Assembly (NCBI RefSeq): GCF_002847285.1
Contig: NZ_CP025407.1
Location: 6,079,001 to 6,143,000, forward strand
DNA: 64,000 bases
Reading direction: 5' to 3'
Origin: Streptomyces sp. CMB-StM0423
GTDB lineage: Bacteria; Actinomycetota; Actinomycetes; Streptomycetales; Streptomycetaceae
A program made the translations under genes and the position numbers. The notes under the pieces are model-generated. The model was not told where the DNA came from. It did no database searches and saw only the letters and a list, made by a program, of their open reading frames with translations. Numbering within the stretch: position 1 is the first letter of the stretch; each line of letters starts with the position of its first letter. Of this stretch, positions 41,240 through 49,130 are shown one piece after another.

Positions 41240-42190
41240 TCAGACGGCGAACAGGTTGGCGACGATGATCAGGACCACACCGAGCCGATGCGCCTGACCG
41301 CCGAGCTTCCGGGCTTTCAGAGGGTCGTGCCGGACCAGGCCGGTCGCCATCTGGACGACGCGCACCGCGACCAGCGGGGCGAGGAAGAACCCGAACCACC
41401 ACGGCACGGCGCCGAGAGCGCAGGCGAGCACGATGACGGCGGTCTCGGACAGGCTCAGCACCGCGATGACCCCGCGGTACACCGGGGCGGGGAGCATGAT
41501 CGCGAGGTTCCTGCGGCCCGCGGCCCGGTCGCCGTCGACGTCGTTGATGTTGGAGTAGACCGAGACCAGCAGGCTCCACAGGCCGAAGAGGTACGCCTCC
41601 AGGGCCACGATGCCGGTCAGCTCCCCGTGGGTCAGGCCGTAGGGGATCAGCACCACCAGACCGGTGCTCAGCAGCAGCACCAGCTCCTGCCCGCCCCGGT
41701 AGCTCAGCCGCAGGCCGTACGAGTACTGCACGCTGATGAAGACGAGGAAGACGGTCAGCAGCAGGACCCAGACCGGCCGGTGCGGCGAGGTCAGCACCGC
41801 GAGCCCCAGCCAGACGAGGCCGGTGAGCAGGGCGGCGTAGCCGAACCGTACGGCCTCCCGCTCGGTCAGCCGCCCGTCGAGGAGCGGCTTGCGCTTGCGG
41901 CTGCGCAACTGCTTCTGCTCGGGGTCGTAGTTGAACTGGTCGCTGCCGTCCCGGAAGCCCGTGACGTCGTCGAACGCGACGGTCGCGGCACAGACGCCCA
42001 CCCAGCCGAGCGTGAGCACGGCCAGCGTCCACACGGTGACCGGGTCGTCCCGCGTCCCGGGTGGCAGCATCGTCCACACCACGAACGCGGACAGGTAGTA
42101 GTCGAAGAACGACAGCTTCGCCAGGCTGACGAAGGCGCTCAGCCTCTTCCCGGGCGGCGCCGCCCGTCCTTCTTGCAGGGTCTCGCTCAT
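41240..42190 (-). CDS. UbiA family prenyltransferase
   Basis: The 316-residue protein has about eight membrane helices and the two Asp-rich Mg2+-diphosphate motifs: AFDDVTGFRDGSD and NINDVDGDRAAGRRNLA. UbiA enzymes transfer a prenyl chain to an aromatic or other acceptor in the membrane. It is the first gene of the minus-strand cluster, with AGAGG eight bases before the ATG, so it may make the scaffold that the ligases and monooxygenases tailor. The acceptor is unknown. Confidence 0.92.
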   Translation of the reverse strand: MSETLQEGRAAPPGKRLSAFVSLAKLSFFDYYLSAFVVWTMLPPGTRDDPVTVWTLAVLTLGWVGVCAATVAFDDVTGFRDGSDQFNYDPEQKQLRSRKRKPLLDGRLTEREAVRFGYAALLTGLVWLGLAVLTSPHRPVWVLLLTVFLVFISVQYSYGLRLSYRGGQELVLLLSTGLVVLIPYGLTHGELTGIVALEAYLFGLWSLLVSVYSNINDVDGDRAAGRRNLAIMLPAPVYRGVIAVLSLSETAVIVLACALGAVPWWFGFFLAPLVAVRVVQMATGLVRHDPLKARKLGGQAHRLGVVLIIVANLFAV

Positions 42191-42868
42191 GAGATACCTC
42201 TGCTTCCAGGCCGTCAGGCAGTCAGTGGCCTGCGGCCGGTGGTGGATATCAGGACCGGGCCGCGGAACGGGCGGCTGAACGCGGAGAAGGTCCATGGCGG
42301 TTGGGGGGCCGTCGCCTGGGAGCAGCAGGGCACCCGGGGGGTGCCGGCCTGGGCCGGTGTCGTCGCACCTGTCACGCTCTTCCCTTCCAGACGTACGGAC
42401 GGACTGCTGCGCCCGGCTCCCGGGAGTGCTCAACCCGGGTGCGCGCGGGAAGGGCAGCCGGAGCCGGAGCCGGATCTGGAACAGGTGGTCCCGGATGACG
42501 TGCCCGCGCCCGGCGAGTATCCAAAGCAGTCCATGGACGGGACTAAAGCCGCTGCTCACAGGCCCTGTCGGCACGCGGAGACGCGGGAGGGGCCGATTCC
42601 GGCGGCCGGTTGGCCGCGGGGGAGAGGGCGGGAAGGCGTACGACCGGTACGTGCTGGTCGTATCGGGGCGAGGGTCGTACGGATGCGTAAAGCCCCGCGC
42701 ATGGTCCGGGGCTGCTCGTCGGAGGGGGCGGAGACGCGTGTGCTTCCGGTCGCGGAACTGCGGGGCCTGCGGACCGGAAGCGACGCTCTTTCCCGGCGCT
42801 ATGCCGGGGAGATCCGGCGGAGCCTGCGGAGGGCCTTGCCGCGGCCCGCCGCTAGGTCCGCCGCACCC
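42191..42868. other. Intergenic region upstream of the biosynthetic cluster
   Basis: Nearly 680 bases without a convincing gene lie between the UbiA start and the endolysin stop. Frames here are arginine- and glycine-rich shadows. The region should contain the main cluster promoter (minus strand) and SARP-binding direct repeats. GTCAGGCAGTCAGTGG at about 42213 is a short repeat near the UbiA start, but I cannot confirm a SARP box. Confidence 0.4.
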
Positions 42869-43528
42869 TCATTCCGTATCCTCGGCTCCGCCTCCGGCCG
42901 CGGTCCCGGCCGGCTGTCCGGTCTCCGTCCCGGCGTCCGTCGCCTCCGCCGTGAGCTTCGCGTCGAACCGCTCCCGCGCCCACGAGCGCAGCGCGGAACG
43001 CGAGGTGAAGCGGCCCACGTTCGTGTCGATCGGCGACGACGTGTACTGGTGGAAGCGCCACGACGCCTGGATGTCCGGCTTGCCGGGCTTGCCGTTGTAC
43101 TGGGCGATCCAGAGGCCGTCGCCGGCGTAGCTGGTGGTGTCGCGGTTGAGCCAGAAGTCGCGGTTGCAGTAGAGGAGCACCTTGTGGCGCGGGCGCAGCC
43201 GCTTCACCTCCTTGATGAAGGCGTCCTTCTCCTTGTTGCTCGCCGCGGTGCCCTCGCTGGTGTGCTCCCAGTCGCAGGCGAGCATGTCGCCCGGCTTCTC
43301 CTTCGCCTTGTCGACGAAGTACTGGGCCTGCGCCTTGATGTTGCCCGGCCAGAGGAAGTGGTAGAAGCCCAGCACCAGACCCGCCTCGCGGCCGTGCGTG
43401 GCCTGGTCGCCCTGCTTGGGGTTGACGTAGCTGCGGCCTTCCGACGCCTTGACGAAGACGAAGTCCATGCCTCGCGTGGAGTAGTTGCCTGACTGGTGCG
43501 AACTGACGTCGATGCCCTTGATGGTCAT
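42869..43528 (-). CDS. GH25 muramidase (phage-type endolysin)
   Basis: The 219-residue protein is a glycoside hydrolase 25 lysozyme: GIDVSSHQSGNY at the N-terminus, FVFVKASEG, the catalytic acidic pair in ACDWEHTSEG, and GLWIAQYNGKPGKPDI. It lacks a signal peptide, unlike secreted Streptomyces lysozymes, and ends in a low-complexity Thr/Gly/Ala tail. The missing signal and the neighbouring holin-like genes point to a phage-derived lysis role. Confidence 0.9.
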   Translation of the reverse strand: MTIKGIDVSSHQSGNYSTRGMDFVFVKASEGRSYVNPKQGDQATHGREAGLVLGFYHFLWPGNIKAQAQYFVDKAKEKPGDMLACDWEHTSEGTAASNKEKDAFIKEVKRLRPRHKVLLYCNRDFWLNRDTTSYAGDGLWIAQYNGKPGKPDIQASWRFHQYTSSPIDTNVGRFTSRSALRSWARERFDAKLTAEATDAGTETGQPAGTAAGGGAEDTE

Positions 43529-43830
43529 CACTCGTCCCTTTCGAGTGGGGGTCGGGACGGGACGGTGGCCGAATCCCTCGCGCTGTCCTTCGCTGTCCTT
43601 TGCTGTCCTTGCCGTCTCTTGCGTTTCTCCCCTCATCCCCGTTGCGGGCGCCGCGCAAGCGCCGCCGTCGAATCACGCGTTCGCCGAGTGCGCCCCAAGG
43701 GGCGGCCGTGCCGGGGGAGTTCGATGCGGAAGAGGACGTTCAGGTTGTGGTTCAGGGGGCCGCTGTGCGGGCATCTCCCGTGTGAGAAGGCCGCTTTACC
43801 CGTGGTGGCCGTAGATCGGGGGATCTGACC
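43529..43830. other. Intergenic region between endolysin and holin-like genes
   Basis: About 300 bases with short repeats of CGCTGTCCTT/TGCTGTCCTTGC at about 43579-43612 and a divergent promoter function. No gene is supported. Confidence 0.35.
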
Positions 43831-44160
43831 ATGAATCTCTACATCTCTGTGTTACGTACCCTGGTGCCGCTGCTCGTCGGCTGGGTCGTGACCGCGGCCG
43901 GTGCCTTCGGCGTCGACGCCGACTCCACGACGGTGACCGCCGGGGTCACCGCGCTGGTCACCGCCGTGTACTACGCGGTTTTCCGGGCGCTGGAGGAGTG
44001 GGCGGCGAAGCGGGACTGGAAGCCGCTGCGGGTCGTCGCGGGCGTGCTGCTGGGCTGGGCGCGACCGCCGGAGTACCCGGCGCGGACGTCCGCGGCGCGG
44101 CAGCCCGCGGCGCCGGTGGCCGCCGTACCGCCGCCCGACGCCGAGGGGCGGCCGGCGTGA
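43831..44160 (+). CDS. Holin-like small membrane protein
   Basis: The 109-residue protein has two membrane helices (RTLVPLLVGWVVTAAGAFGV and AGVTALVTAVYYAVFRALE) and a charged Pro/Ala-rich C-terminus, the layout of actinophage holins. GGGGG lies nine bases before the ATG. It is divergent from the GH25 endolysin and overlaps the next small gene by four bases (GTGA). Confidence 0.75.
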   Translation: MNLYISVLRTLVPLLVGWVVTAAGAFGVDADSTTVTAGVTALVTAVYYAVFRALEEWAAKRDWKPLRVVAGVLLGWARPPEYPARTSAARQPAAPVAAVPPPDAEGRPA

Positions 44161-44363
44161 GCGGCGCCGACTGGATCTGGGGCGGACTGCTCGCCCTCGG
44201 TGCGGTGGTGGAGGTCATCGCCCTGCGCACGCCGCAGAAGGGCGACACCCTCTCGGAGCGCACCCGGGCGTGGTTCCGGGTGCGTACGCCGGTGGGCAAG
44301 GCGGTCTTCGTCGCGGCCTGGGTGGGCTTCGCGGGCTGGTTCCTGGTGCACATCGCCTGGTGA
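44157..44363 (+). CDS. Small membrane protein linked to holin
   Basis: The 68-residue protein has two hydrophobic segments (WIWGGLLALGAVVEVIAL and AVFVAAWVGFAGWFLVHIAW) around a polar loop with KGDTLSERTRAWFR. Similar small proteins accompany lysins in actinophages, from memory. GTG 44157 overlaps the holin-like stop, so the two are co-translated. Confidence 0.75.
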   Translation: MSGADWIWGGLLALGAVVEVIALRTPQKGDTLSERTRAWFRVRTPVGKAVFVAAWVGFAGWFLVHIAW

Positions 44364-44450
44364 CGGGACCCGCGCGGACGCGGATGGCGGCCGCCGTTAC
44401 CGTGGCCCGCGGGGGCGGATCCGCCTCCGCGCGCGTACGGGAGGAACGGC

Positions 44451-45206
44451 ATGAAGCTCACCGTGCTCGGCGGCCGCGGCGCCTGGCCGACCGCGGACGC
44501 CGCCTGCAGCGGCTACCTCGTCGAGCACGACGGGCACCGGCTGCTGCTCGACCCCGGGTACGCGGTGATGCCGCAGCTCCTCCGGCACCTGCGGCCCGAG
44601 GACGTCGACGCCGTCGTCGTCACCCACGGGCACCCCGACCACTGCGCCGACCTCAACCCCCTCCTCCGCGCCCGCGCGCTCGCCGACAGGCCGGCGCCCG
44701 CGCTGCCGGTGTACGCCCCGGCCGGTGCGCTCGACGCGGTGCTGGCGCTGGACCGGCCGGGGATGCTGCACGGGTCGTACGAGCTGCGCGCGTTCGACCC
44801 GGCGACGGAGCCGGAGTTCACCTCCGGCCCGTTCCGCGTCGGGACCCGCGCGCTGCCGCACCACGTCCCCAACGCCGGGCTGCGGCTGACGGCGGCGGGC
44901 CGGGTCCTCGCGTACACCGGTGACACCGGCCCGACCCCGGCGCTCGCGGAACTCGCTGACGCGGCGGACCTGTTCCTCGCGGAGGCCACCTACCCGGAGG
45001 AGGTGCCGGAGGAGGACGCGCCGTACCTGTCGAGCGCCCGCCAGGCCGGCGAACACGCGACCCGCGCGGGCGCGGAACGGCTGCTGCTCACGCACCTGTG
45101 GCCGGGCGGGGACGAGGCCGCGGCGATCGCCGCGGCGCGTCGGGGGTTCGGCGGGGACGTGGGGGTCGCGCGGCCGGGGACGGTCGTGGAACTCGGGGCG
45201 GACTGA
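44451..45206 (+). CDS. Metallo-beta-lactamase-fold hydrolase
   Basis: The 251-residue protein has the metal motif THGHPDHCADL, a His in LPHHVPNAG, an Asp in YTGDTGPTPAL and a His in LLTHLWPGG, the set used by RNase Z-like and phosphodiesterase-like MBL enzymes. The start MKLTVLGGRGAWPT is typical of this cyclic-nucleotide phosphodiesterase/RNase Z-like branch. It converges on the decarboxylase gene. Confidence 0.9.
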   Translation: MKLTVLGGRGAWPTADAACSGYLVEHDGHRLLLDPGYAVMPQLLRHLRPEDVDAVVVTHGHPDHCADLNPLLRARALADRPAPALPVYAPAGALDAVLALDRPGMLHGSYELRAFDPATEPEFTSGPFRVGTRALPHHVPNAGLRLTAAGRVLAYTGDTGPTPALAELADAADLFLAEATYPEEVPEEDAPYLSSARQAGEHATRAGAERLLLTHLWPGGDEAAAIAAARRGFGGDVGVARPGTVVELGAD

Positions 45207-45268
45207 GGGAGCCGGGTCGGTCGGGTGGGGGCGGTCCCGCCGGCCGCGCCGTCGCTCCCGGGCCTCCG

Positions 45269-46672
45269 CTACACCCTCCGGGCCGCGTTCACCAGCGCTG
45301 CCACCGCCCGGTCCACATCCTCCGGCCCCGTACGCCAGTTGCTGAACGCCGCCCTCAGCCCGTGCGTCCCCCCGTACACCGTCGGCGTGACCACCGCCTC
45401 CCCGCTGGCCGCCACCGCCGCCGCCAGCGCCGCCACCCGCTCCCGCGTCGGCTCCGCCGCGAGCGTGAAGCACACGACGTTCAGCCGCACCGGCGCCAGC
45501 AGCCGCAGCCCGCTCCCGGGACCGTCCGCCACCCCCGAGCCGAACCGCCGCGCCAGCGCCGCGTTGCGCTCCACCACCTCCCGGTGGCCCTCGCGCCCGT
45601 ACGCCGCCAGCGTCAGCCACGCCGGCAGGGCGCGCAGGCGGCGGGAGTTCTCCGGGGTGAGGTGGACGAAGTCGGGGTCGTCGCCCGGCTGCGCCATGTA
45701 TGCGGCGGCGTTGCGGAAGACGCGGACCTGGAGGTCCCGGCGGCGGGTGAACTGCACCGCCGCGTCGTACGGGACGTTCAGCCACTTGTGCAGGTCCACG
45801 CAGACGGAATCCGCCGTGTCCAGCCCCGCCACCAGGTGTGCGTGCTCCGGCGACAGCGCCGCGAAGGCGCCGAACGCCGCGTCCACGTGCAGCCAGAACG
45901 GATACCGCTCCCGCAGCGCCGCGATCGCGCGCAGGTCGTCGAAGTCGACGGTGTTGACCGTGCCGCTGTTCGCCACCACGATCGCCGGCCGGCCGTCCAG
46001 CGCGGCCAGCGCGGCCGCCAGTTCGGCCACGTCCACGGCCTCCCGCCCGGGCAGCAGCGGCACCTCGCGCAGCGCGTCGCGGCCGAGCCCGAGGAGCGAC
46101 AGCGCCTTGGGGACGCTGGAGTGCGCCGCGCCCGACAGCACCGCGACCTCGCCCAGCGCCCCCGCCCCGGCGTCCGCGACCGAGACCCCGAGCCGTTCCC
46201 CCAGCCACTCCCGGGCCACGGCGAGCCCGACGGCGTTCGACATCGTCGCCCCGGACACGAACGCGCCCGCGTGCGCCTCGCCCAGCCCGAACAACTCGCG
46301 CAGCCAGCCCACCGTCTCGCGCTCCAGGTCCGTCGCCGCGGAGTCGCCTGCGGCGACCACGTTCTGGTCGTACGCACCCACCAGCCAGTCGCCCGCCACG
46401 GCCGCCGGCGTCGCCCCGCCGGTCACGAACCCGAGGTAGCGCGGCCCCGCGCTGCCCGAAAGGCCTGGCTCCCAGCGTTCCCCGAAGCGCGCGAGCGCCG
46501 CCGCACCCCCGGCGCCGCGCTCGGGCAGCGGCTCGTACGGGCCGGGGGCGCCCGGCGCGGGGGCGGCGACCGGGCGGTCCGCGAGGCCGCGGAGGGCGGC
46601 GACGGCGCGGGCGCGGGCGGCGTCGAGGAGCTGGTCGAAGCGGTCGAGGTCGGCGGCGAGGGCGGGGTGCAC
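45269..46672 (-). CDS. PLP-dependent group II decarboxylase/aminotransferase
   Basis: The 467-residue fold-type I enzyme has FVSGATMSNAVGLAVARE, a pyridine-binding Asp in LHVDAAFGAFAALS and the Schiff-base Lys in DLHKWLNVPYD, as in aromatic amino acid and glutamate decarboxylases. The GTG at 46672 has CAGGAGG upstream. The substrate is unknown; the divergence from LDC/AADC signatures prevents a closer call. Confidence 0.9.
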   Translation of the reverse strand: MHPALAADLDRFDQLLDAARARAVAALRGLADRPVAAPAPGAPGPYEPLPERGAGGAAALARFGERWEPGLSGSAGPRYLGFVTGGATPAAVAGDWLVGAYDQNVVAAGDSAATDLERETVGWLRELFGLGEAHAGAFVSGATMSNAVGLAVAREWLGERLGVSVADAGAGALGEVAVLSGAAHSSVPKALSLLGLGRDALREVPLLPGREAVDVAELAAALAALDGRPAIVVANSGTVNTVDFDDLRAIAALRERYPFWLHVDAAFGAFAALSPEHAHLVAGLDTADSVCVDLHKWLNVPYDAAVQFTRRRDLQVRVFRNAAAYMAQPGDDPDFVHLTPENSRRLRALPAWLTLAAYGREGHREVVERNAALARRFGSGVADGPGSGLRLLAPVRLNVVCFTLAAEPTRERVAALAAAVAASGEAVVTPTVYGGTHGLRAAFSNWRTGPEDVDRAVAALVNAARRV

Positions 46673-46926
46673 GGGGGCCTCCTGGGCGTACGGCGAGCTT
46701 GGCGGCGGGCGGCGGGTGACGCCCGCGGGACGGCGGCAGACCCGCCGCGACCTGCGGCAATACGTCGTACGCCGACCACGTCTCCGTACGCTACGGGCCC
46801 GCCCCCGCCCCGGTCCGCGGCCACTTCCGCCCCACTGGACCGCTGACCGCGAGGCGGCCGGGCCGTCGCGCCCGGTTACGCGGGCGTGCTCGAAGGGGCG
46901 TCGATCGCCCTCGCCGGGCGGGTGCC

Positions 46927-47079
46927 ATGCGGGACTTCCCGCACACCCCGGACGACCCGCGGCACGACCTGGACACGGCCGGCTTCGGCGTGGTCCGGTT
47001 CCCGGAGGGCGAGACGGAGCGGTGGGAGAGGAAGGAGGCGTACGACGCGGTGGCCGGGCGGTACGCCACCCCAGCCTGA
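46927..47079 (+). CDS. Short hypothetical protein or gene fragment
   Basis: A 50-residue frame opens RDFPHTPDDPRHDL and continues GFGVVRFPEGETERWERKEAYD to a TGA at 47077. The composition is protein-like (aromatic and charged residues, strand-like GFGVVRF) but the piece looks like the C-terminus of a larger nuclease-like or hypothetical protein. No ribosome site is evident. It may be a remnant. Confidence 0.35.
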   Translation: MRDFPHTPDDPRHDLDTAGFGVVRFPEGETERWERKEAYDAVAGRYATPA

Positions 47080-47172
47080 CGCCCGTTGCCTGAAAGGGCC
47101 GAAGGGCCTCGACCCGGGGGCGGTCGACTCCCTACCCTACTGGCCAGTTGTCACCGGGTGCCGGAGGATCTG

Positions 47173-48153
47173 ATGGAGACGAAGCGCTGGGCCGGGCCCG
47201 TGCTCGCCGTGGCGTTGGTGGCCGTGGCCGTCGGCTGGGGCGCGGTGTCGCGCTCCGACGACGGCGAGGCGGTGGACAGCGCGGTACGCAGCCAGGCGCC
47301 CGACCGTTCCCGTCTCACGTCCCCCGACCCCGCCACCCCGGGACCCGAGGCGTCCAAGCCCGCCCCCGGCGCTTCCGGCGCCGCCTCGGCCGATCCCGGC
47401 GCGCCCCCGCGCGCCCCGCAGGACGTGCTCTACCTCGGCGACTCCCTCGCCATGGAGGCCCAGGACGTCCTCGGCAGCCGGCTCGAACGCTCCACCCGCG
47501 TCAGCTCGTACAGCAGCGAGCCCGTCGCCGGCGTCACCGTCTGCGACTACCTCCAGGGCCGCCCGGGACGCTCCCTCGTCCCGCGCGAGGACAAGGCCGC
47601 CGCCCTGGTCGAGAAGCGCGAACCCGGCGTGGTCGTGCTGCAGTTCTGGGGCAACACCTGGGGCTACACGCCCTGCATGGAGGGCGTCGAGTGGGGGACG
47701 GCCGCGTACTACGAGCGCTACGCAGCCGACCTGCGCGCCCTCACCGGGCAGATCACCGACGCCGCGCGTGAAGCGAACGTGCCCCGGCCCCGGATCGTCT
47801 GGGTGCAGCAGCCGCCCGACGCGCTGCACCCCGACCGCATCGAGCAGGTCAACGCCCTGTACGACCGGCAGGCCGCCGCATCCGGCGACCTGCTGGCCGA
47901 CGGCGGCCGCGAACTGCGCGACGACGACAGGAAGTGGACGCAGTACCTGCCGTGCAATGACTACGAGCAGAGCACCGCAGGCTACTGCACCGGCCCCGGC
48001 GGCACCGCCCGACTGCACCGCGACGACGACCCGTTGCACTTCTGCCTCGCGCCGACCCCGGAGGGCGGACAGCCGTGCCCGGCCAAGTCCCCTGGTCTGG
48101 AGCGCTACTCGCGGGCGGTGGCGGACGAGGTCGACGCCTACCTGCGCGGCTGA
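47173..48153 (+). CDS. Secreted SGNH/GDSL-like hydrolase
   Basis: The 326-residue protein has an N-terminal hydrophobic anchor or signal (VLAVALVAVAVGWGAVS), a Pro/Ala-rich linker, then an SGNH domain: block I LYLGDSLAMEAQDVL, the Asn/Gly region VVLQFWGNTWG, and a terminal DDDPLHFC carrying the Asp-x-x-His pair. Several cysteines (VCDYL, TPCMEG, LPCND, GYCTG) suggest disulfides outside the membrane. GGAGG precedes ATG 47173. It probably deacylates a cell-surface or extracellular ester. Confidence 0.85.
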   Translation: METKRWAGPVLAVALVAVAVGWGAVSRSDDGEAVDSAVRSQAPDRSRLTSPDPATPGPEASKPAPGASGAASADPGAPPRAPQDVLYLGDSLAMEAQDVLGSRLERSTRVSSYSSEPVAGVTVCDYLQGRPGRSLVPREDKAAALVEKREPGVVVLQFWGNTWGYTPCMEGVEWGTAAYYERYAADLRALTGQITDAAREANVPRPRIVWVQQPPDALHPDRIEQVNALYDRQAAASGDLLADGGRELRDDDRKWTQYLPCNDYEQSTAGYCTGPGGTARLHRDDDPLHFCLAPTPEGGQPCPAKSPGLERYSRAVADEVDAYLRG

Positions 48154-48194
48154 CGCCCCCGACGCGCCCCGGACGCGAGCGGGCGGGCAGGCGG

Positions 48195-48833
48195 TCAGTC
48201 GGTGGCGGTCGGCTGCGGGCGCGGCCTGCGCACCAGGTACGCGGCGCCGAGCCCGGCGACGAAGAGCGCCAGCACCGACACCCCCGTCGCCAGCCAGCCC
48301 GCGCCCAGCCAGCGGCTGCCGAAGTACCCGAGCGTCACGCCGTACGCGGCCCACAGCAGCCCGGCGAGCGCGGACCACGGCAGGAACTCCCGTACCTGCC
48401 GGTGCATCGCGCCCGCGCCGAGCATCACCACGCTGCGCCCCGCGGGTGCGAACCGGGCCAGGACGACGATCCCGCCGCCCCGCCGGCCGCTGAGGTGGTG
48501 GCCGAGGCGCTCCTGCGCGCGGACCAGCAGGCGGGAGTTGGCGAACTTCTCCCGGCCTCTGCTGGCGAGCCGGAAGGCGAGCATGTCGCCGAGTACGGAG
48601 GCGGTGGCGGCGCAGAGCAGGAGGGCCAGCAGCTCGATGAGGTGGTCGGCGGCGGGGAGGGTGGCGCCGTTGCGTACGGCGTCGGCCGCGGTGGTGGTGC
48701 CGGCGGCGGCGGTGGCCGCCATTATGACCAGCGCGCCGCTGGGCAGCAGCGGCAGGAAGACGTCGAGGAGGACGGAGGTGGCGACGATGGCGTACATCCA
48801 CGGGGTACCGCTCAGTGACCCCACAAACTCCAC
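48195..48833 (-). CDS. DedA/VTT-domain membrane protein
   Basis: The 212-residue protein has about five membrane helices and the DedA/VTT core: FLPLLPSGALVIMAA, CAATASVLGDMLAFRLASRGREKF, and FLPWSALAGLLWAAYGVTLGYFGSR after the Arg-containing ARFAPAGRSVVML. DedA proteins move lipid carriers or affect membrane homeostasis. Convergent with the SGNH hydrolase gene. Confidence 0.9.
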   Translation of the reverse strand: MEFVGSLSGTPWMYAIVATSVLLDVFLPLLPSGALVIMAATAAAGTTTAADAVRNGATLPAADHLIELLALLLCAATASVLGDMLAFRLASRGREKFANSRLLVRAQERLGHHLSGRRGGGIVVLARFAPAGRSVVMLGAGAMHRQVREFLPWSALAGLLWAAYGVTLGYFGSRWLGAGWLATGVSVLALFVAGLGAAYLVRRPRPQPTATD

Positions 48834-49030
48834 TGTTCCCCTGCTCCCCGTATCCCGGCGGTCATCCGGTGATTTTTTCTGCCACGGACGAGAGCGCCGG
48901 GCGGGTCACAGCGTACGCCTGGCGCGTCGCCGGAATTCGCACGGGGGGACCAGATGTAACCTGCATCACTCCTGAGGACCCGCTCACCTGCTGTCACTCG
49001 CATGCCGTACGGCACGGAGTGCCGGGCGCT

Positions 49031-49110
49031 GTCCGTACGGCGGTCGTACGCCGGGGCGTACGGCGGTGGTGTGGCCGTCGTACGGCGGCGGTGTGGGCCG
49101 TCGTACGGCG
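49031..49110. repeat. Tandem repeat of CGTACGGCGG units
   Basis: CGTACGG-type cores occur at 49034, 49045, 49057, 49079 and 49102. The last three are 22-23 bp apart with a shared GGTGTGGCCGT-type spacer. It lies just past the MFS exporter stop, in the DedA/MFS gap. Confidence 0.7.
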
Positions 49111-49130
49111 CGGGCGGTGCGCGGTGCCGG

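Noticed and set aside
27643..42190. The whole biosynthetic cluster as part of the tRNA-Val island
   Set aside because: The only visible right-hand repeat is at 27479-27513, before the cluster. No further copy was seen after 42190.
42294..43130. A 278-residue plus-strand frame upstream of the cluster
   Set aside because: Arg/Pro/Ser-rich with no domain. It runs into the antisense of the GH25 gene.
38678..43492. A 1604-codon plus-strand frame antisense to the biosynthetic cluster
   Set aside because: It is the shadow of minus-strand genes in GC-rich DNA: no domain, Arg/Gly/Val-biased composition, and the minus-strand genes have clear motifs and ribosome sites.
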